Shown here: piece after piece, positions 6,426-8,324 of the stretch
Layout: every line of letters starts with the position of its first letter
Position numbering within the stretch: the first letter of the stretch is position 1
From: an uncultured Flammeovirgaceae bacterium
GTDB taxonomy: Bacteria; Bacteroidota; Bacteroidia; Cytophagales; Cyclobacteriaceae
DNA length: 8,324 nt
Reading direction: 5' to 3'
NCBI GenBank assembly: GCA_946886805.1
Contig: CAMPJM010000160.1
Span: forward strand, 1-8,324
Translations under genes and position numbers: made by a program
The notes under the pieces: model-generated
Told to the model about the DNA's origin: nothing
The model's database searches: none
Seen by the model: only the letters and a program-made list of their open reading frames with translations

Positions 6426-7292
6426 ATGAAGCAAACTTTACAAATCATTGCGTATCGAAGTGTTTATGCTGTTGCTTACGCCCTTAGCCTGATGCCCATG
6501 TCATTGCTGTACGCAATAGCTACTTTTTGTGAATTCCTGATTTTCGATGTTTTCGAATACAGGAAGGTCGTAGTAATTCAAAACGTTGCACGTTCTTTTC
6601 CTGAGAAGCGTTATGGCGAAATACAGTGCATCGTAAAAAAATTCTACGTTTGTTTCACTGCCTATTTTGTCGAAATAATAAAATGCGTGTCCGCCCCGGT
6701 AGAAGTTGTCAATCAGAAAATTGTATTTGAAAACCTGGAAATATTAGACAGTTATGTAAATACCGGACGAAATGTCATTGCCTGTCTTGGACATTGTGGG
6801 AACTGGGAGATGCTGAATTTCATGCCACAAAAAGTAAGGCACGATATATATGCTGTTTATAAACCACTGCGGTCGGGAATAGTGAACAAACTCATGATTA
6901 AGATCAGGTCACGGTTCGGCATGAAGTTAATTCCCGATAGGTTCGTGATACGCCATGTCCTTACCAAAAAATCATCCCCTGCCATCTATTTAATGCTGGC
7001 TGACCAATGCCCCCGGATAAAAGAAGATAAATTTAAATTTGAGCTGCTGCATCAGGAGACATATGTCCATTCAGGGATAGAAAAGTTGGCGAATTTGAGT
7101 CCATCGGCAGTCGTCTATCTCCATATTACACAACTGTCAAAAGGGAGCTACAAAATATCGTGCATTCCCATATGTTCAGAGGCAGCATCCACGAATGAAG
7201 GGGAAATTACCCGGAAATATCTCGATTTGCTGACAGAAAATATTAAAGATGAACCATACGGCTGGCTATGGACACATAAACGATGGAAATGA
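6426..7292 (+). CDS. LpxL/HtrB-like lysophospholipid (lipid A) acyltransferase
   Basis: A 288-residue protein of the Lip_A_acyltrans family, which transfers an acyl chain to a lipid A precursor or related lipid at the inner membrane. The catalytic HX4E motif is HCGNWE (His123, Glu128) in LGHCGNWEML. Further family marks are YKP (145-147), RFGMKLIP (163-170), ADQ (192-194), HSGIEKLA (215-222) and the C-terminal PYGWLWTHKRWK. The N-terminus (about 10-40) is hydrophobic and would anchor it to the membrane. I chose the ATG at 6426 because it gives the usual family length; the frame also opens from a GTG at 6336, adding 30 polar residues that overlap the TolC remnant and look unrelated to the family. 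The key residues are intact, so the enzyme is probably functional. Its place after the envelope genes suggests a role in outer-membrane lipid modification, but related enzymes also acylate other lipids, so the substrate is not settled. Confidence 0.9.
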   Translation: MKQTLQIIAYRSVYAVAYALSLMPMSLLYAIATFCEFLIFDVFEYRKVVVIQNVARSFPEKRYGEIQCIVKKFYVCFTAYFVEIIKCVSAPVEVVNQKIVFENLEILDSYVNTGRNVIACLGHCGNWEMLNFMPQKVRHDIYAVYKPLRSGIVNKLMIKIRSRFGMKLIPDRFVIRHVLTKKSSPAIYLMLADQCPRIKEDKFKFELLHQETYVHSGIEKLANLSPSAVVYLHITQLSKGSYKISCIPICSEAASTNEGEITRKYLDLLTENIKDEPYGWLWTHKRWK

Positions 7293-7299
7293 TAAAACG

Positions 7300-7413
7300 A
7301 TGATTTACTTCCTCCTCTTCCTATCAACAGCAATAGCCTTCCTACTCATTGGTTGTACAGTTTGTCTGTATTTTTTATTGGAGGCAATTCATGAAGAAAA
7401 GGAGTTAGATTGA
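7300..7413 (+). CDS. 37-residue single-pass membrane microprotein
   Basis: An ATG 7 bp after the acyltransferase stop opens a 37-codon frame ending at TGA 7411-7413. The peptide is a long hydrophobic helix, MIYFLLFLSTAIAFLLIG then CTVCLYFLLEAI, followed by an acidic/basic tail HEEKELD. Such a layout (N-terminal helix, short charged C-terminus) is that of small regulatory or stabilising subunits of membrane complexes, but I recognise no family. The tight spacing suggests co-translation with the acyltransferase, which makes that enzyme a plausible partner (inference). The GC of the two cysteine codons and the clean start-to-stop helix argue against chance, though the short length keeps the call tentative. 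Confidence 0.55.
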   Translation: MIYFLLFLSTAIAFLLIGCTVCLYFLLEAIHEEKELD

Positions 7414-7770
7414 AGTACGTCAAGATTAAAAAGGAAAACGTGTCCGGTTATTGCTTTCAATAATTGCTAAAGCTTATTGTTTGAATGATAAGTTTCTTGT
7501 CCCATCTTGACAGATAGTTATTTGAAAAGAATAATATGTTCCACTGAAACTGATTAAAAAAAACGCAAAAAATATCAGTATTGCTGGACGAAGAATCATA
7601 TAAACTCACCTGAGCCTATAAAATAAACCAACAAAATAGCCCTTTAGCTTAAAGGCCGCCAAAAGGGCGCCAAATCTGAAATAAAAAAAGGAAATTTATT
7701 AACATATCCTGTTTATTCGTTTCTCCGCCAGCTTTATTGTAGTGCTTGGAAATGTGTTGTCGAATGTTCT
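7414..7770. other. Non-coding, AT-rich spacer between convergent genes
   Basis: This stretch separates the plus-strand envelope block from the minus-strand gene at the right edge. No frame of note is seen beyond a 17-codon TTG frame (7410-7463) preceded by AAAAGGAG, which is too short to support. The only structure seen is the hairpin at 7639-7668. Confidence 0.6.
7632..7668 (-). terminator. Possible terminator of the right-edge minus-strand gene
   Basis: GCCCTTT (7639-7645) and AAAGGGC (7662-7668) are perfect 7-bp inverted repeats, and an inner stem CCTTTA/TAAAGG (7641-7646 and 7650-7655) competes with the outer one. On the minus strand the structure is followed by TATTTTG, a weak T-run. 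It lies about 100 bp after the stop at 7771, which suits a minus-strand terminator. The interrupted T-run and competing stems keep this tentative. Confidence 0.35.
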
Positions 7771-8324
7771 CTAATATTCCTTAATCTTGCCAATCATTTT
7801 CTCCAGGGCCTGGATGGCTATTTTCTTATCCCTGTCTTCGGCTACATAGGACTTGCTTCGCATACTATCGTAGGAAATATCTTTTTGGTGAGCTGTTGAT
7901 AAAAAGGGAACGATTGTTTTAAAAACCATATTCAGACTGCGAGAGACGATGATCCTGGAATCATCGGCAGATTTTAGAATAAGCGCCAATTGATCTACCG
8001 ATAACGCGCATAGAAGCTTATTTGTCACTTTACAACTTAGGTTTTCCGGTTCATGAAGTGTCGTGCGTGTCACTGGCTCCTGCACAAGTGAGAATTCGAT
8101 CTTTTTTTTCAGGTAGGAGATTTCTTGGTCAAACCAACAGTTTAATTCAGTCTTCAAATCCAAAAGCTGTGGACACAAAATAACCCCTGGCTTGCGTCTC
8201 ATTTGATTAAACTCTTTCAAATGGAACAACAATTTATCCATTTTACCGGGCAGCGTGCTTACCCTGTTAATTTTTTCCTTTATTCTTTGGCTTACTTTAC
8301 GATTACCATATGGCTGGGCATTCG
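7771..8324 (-). CDS. Unnamed mobile-element-associated protein, C-terminal 183 residues (runs off right edge)
   Basis: The minus-strand frame is open from the right edge to a stop at 7771-7773. An ATG at 8241 would give 156 residues, but 27 codons further upstream (NAQPYGNRKVSQRI and on) are in frame without a stop, so the true start lies outside the window. The visible part is soluble and mixed-charge. It has a KPGVILCPQLLDLKTELNCW segment, a linker, then a C-terminal module ALSVDQLALILKSADDSRII ... DISYDSMRSKSY ... ALEKMIGKIKEY. This module recalls Bacteroidetes mobile-element proteins with an LSVxQLAxLxK motif and loosely the C-terminal half of the RteC excision regulator, but I cannot name the family firmly. 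A decayed relative of its last third lies at 2653-2845. Function unknown; a regulatory role in an element is a guess. Confidence 0.65.
   Translation of the reverse strand, partial: NAQPYGNRKVSQRIKEKINRVSTLPGKMDKLLFHLKEFNQMRRKPGVILCPQLLDLKTELNCWFDQEISYLKKKIEFSLVQEPVTRTTLHEPENLSCKVTNKLLCALSVDQLALILKSADDSRIIVSRSLNMVFKTIVPFLSTAHQKDISYDSMRSKSYVAEDRDKKIAIQALEKMIGKIKEY

Noticed and set aside
7410..7463. 17-codon TTG frame after an AAAAGGAG sequence
   Set aside because: Too short and without a recognisable feature; the purine-rich run is also simply the coding sequence for the microprotein's charged tail.
1..8324. CRISPR arrays, tRNA or rRNA genes, insertion-sequence transposases, integrases
   Set aside because: Looked for by eye on both strands; no regularly spaced repeats, cloverleaf sequences or transposase/integrase motifs were seen.

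Overview
The window looks like a piece of the accessory genome of a Bacteroidetes bacterium, most likely from the Sphingobacteriales or Chitinophagales. The evidence is a DUF1896 gene beside an N-6 DNA methylase of the type carried on Bacteroidetes conjugative elements, a LytS/LytTR two-component pair typical of the phylum, Bacteroidetes-type outer-membrane proteins, weak Shine-Dalgarno signals and moderately AT-rich DNA. The genus cannot be fixed from the sequence alone.

Layout. (1) 1-1721, minus strand: a DUF1896 protein (1287-1721), then the first 400 residues of a large DNA methylase (1-1200) that runs off the left edge. It has no stop codon inside the window. (2) 1722-2966: about 1.2 kb without an intact gene. 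It holds decayed minus-strand fragments: two short frames near 1958-2272, a transmembrane remnant at 2281-2466, and a frameshifted copy (2653-2845) of the gene at the far right end of the window. A terminator-like hairpin with a nested inverted repeat lies at 1852-1948. (3) 2967-7413, plus strand: a LytS-like sensor kinase and a LytTR response regulator overlapping by 4 bp, a secreted outer-membrane beta-barrel protein (DUF6268-like), a TolC-family gene ruined by several lesions, an LpxL/HtrB-like acyltransferase, and a 37-residue single-helix membrane protein 7 bp after it. (4) 7414-7770: non-coding, with a hairpin that could end the minus-strand gene coming from the right. (5) 7771-8324, minus strand: the C-terminal 183 residues of an unnamed protein with a faintly RteC-like end, cut by the right edge.

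Reading of the whole. The left part looks like conjugative-element backbone, and the central plus-strand block looks like cell-envelope cargo: signal sensing and regulation, outer-membrane barrel, outer-membrane efflux channel, and lipid acylation. The TolC gene is dead and no adaptor or inner-membrane pump gene is present, so any efflux function of the block has been lost here. The block lies between an intact and a decayed copy of the same minus-strand gene family. This fits repeated insertion and decay at one hotspot. No transposase, integrase, tRNA, rRNA or CRISPR array is visible.
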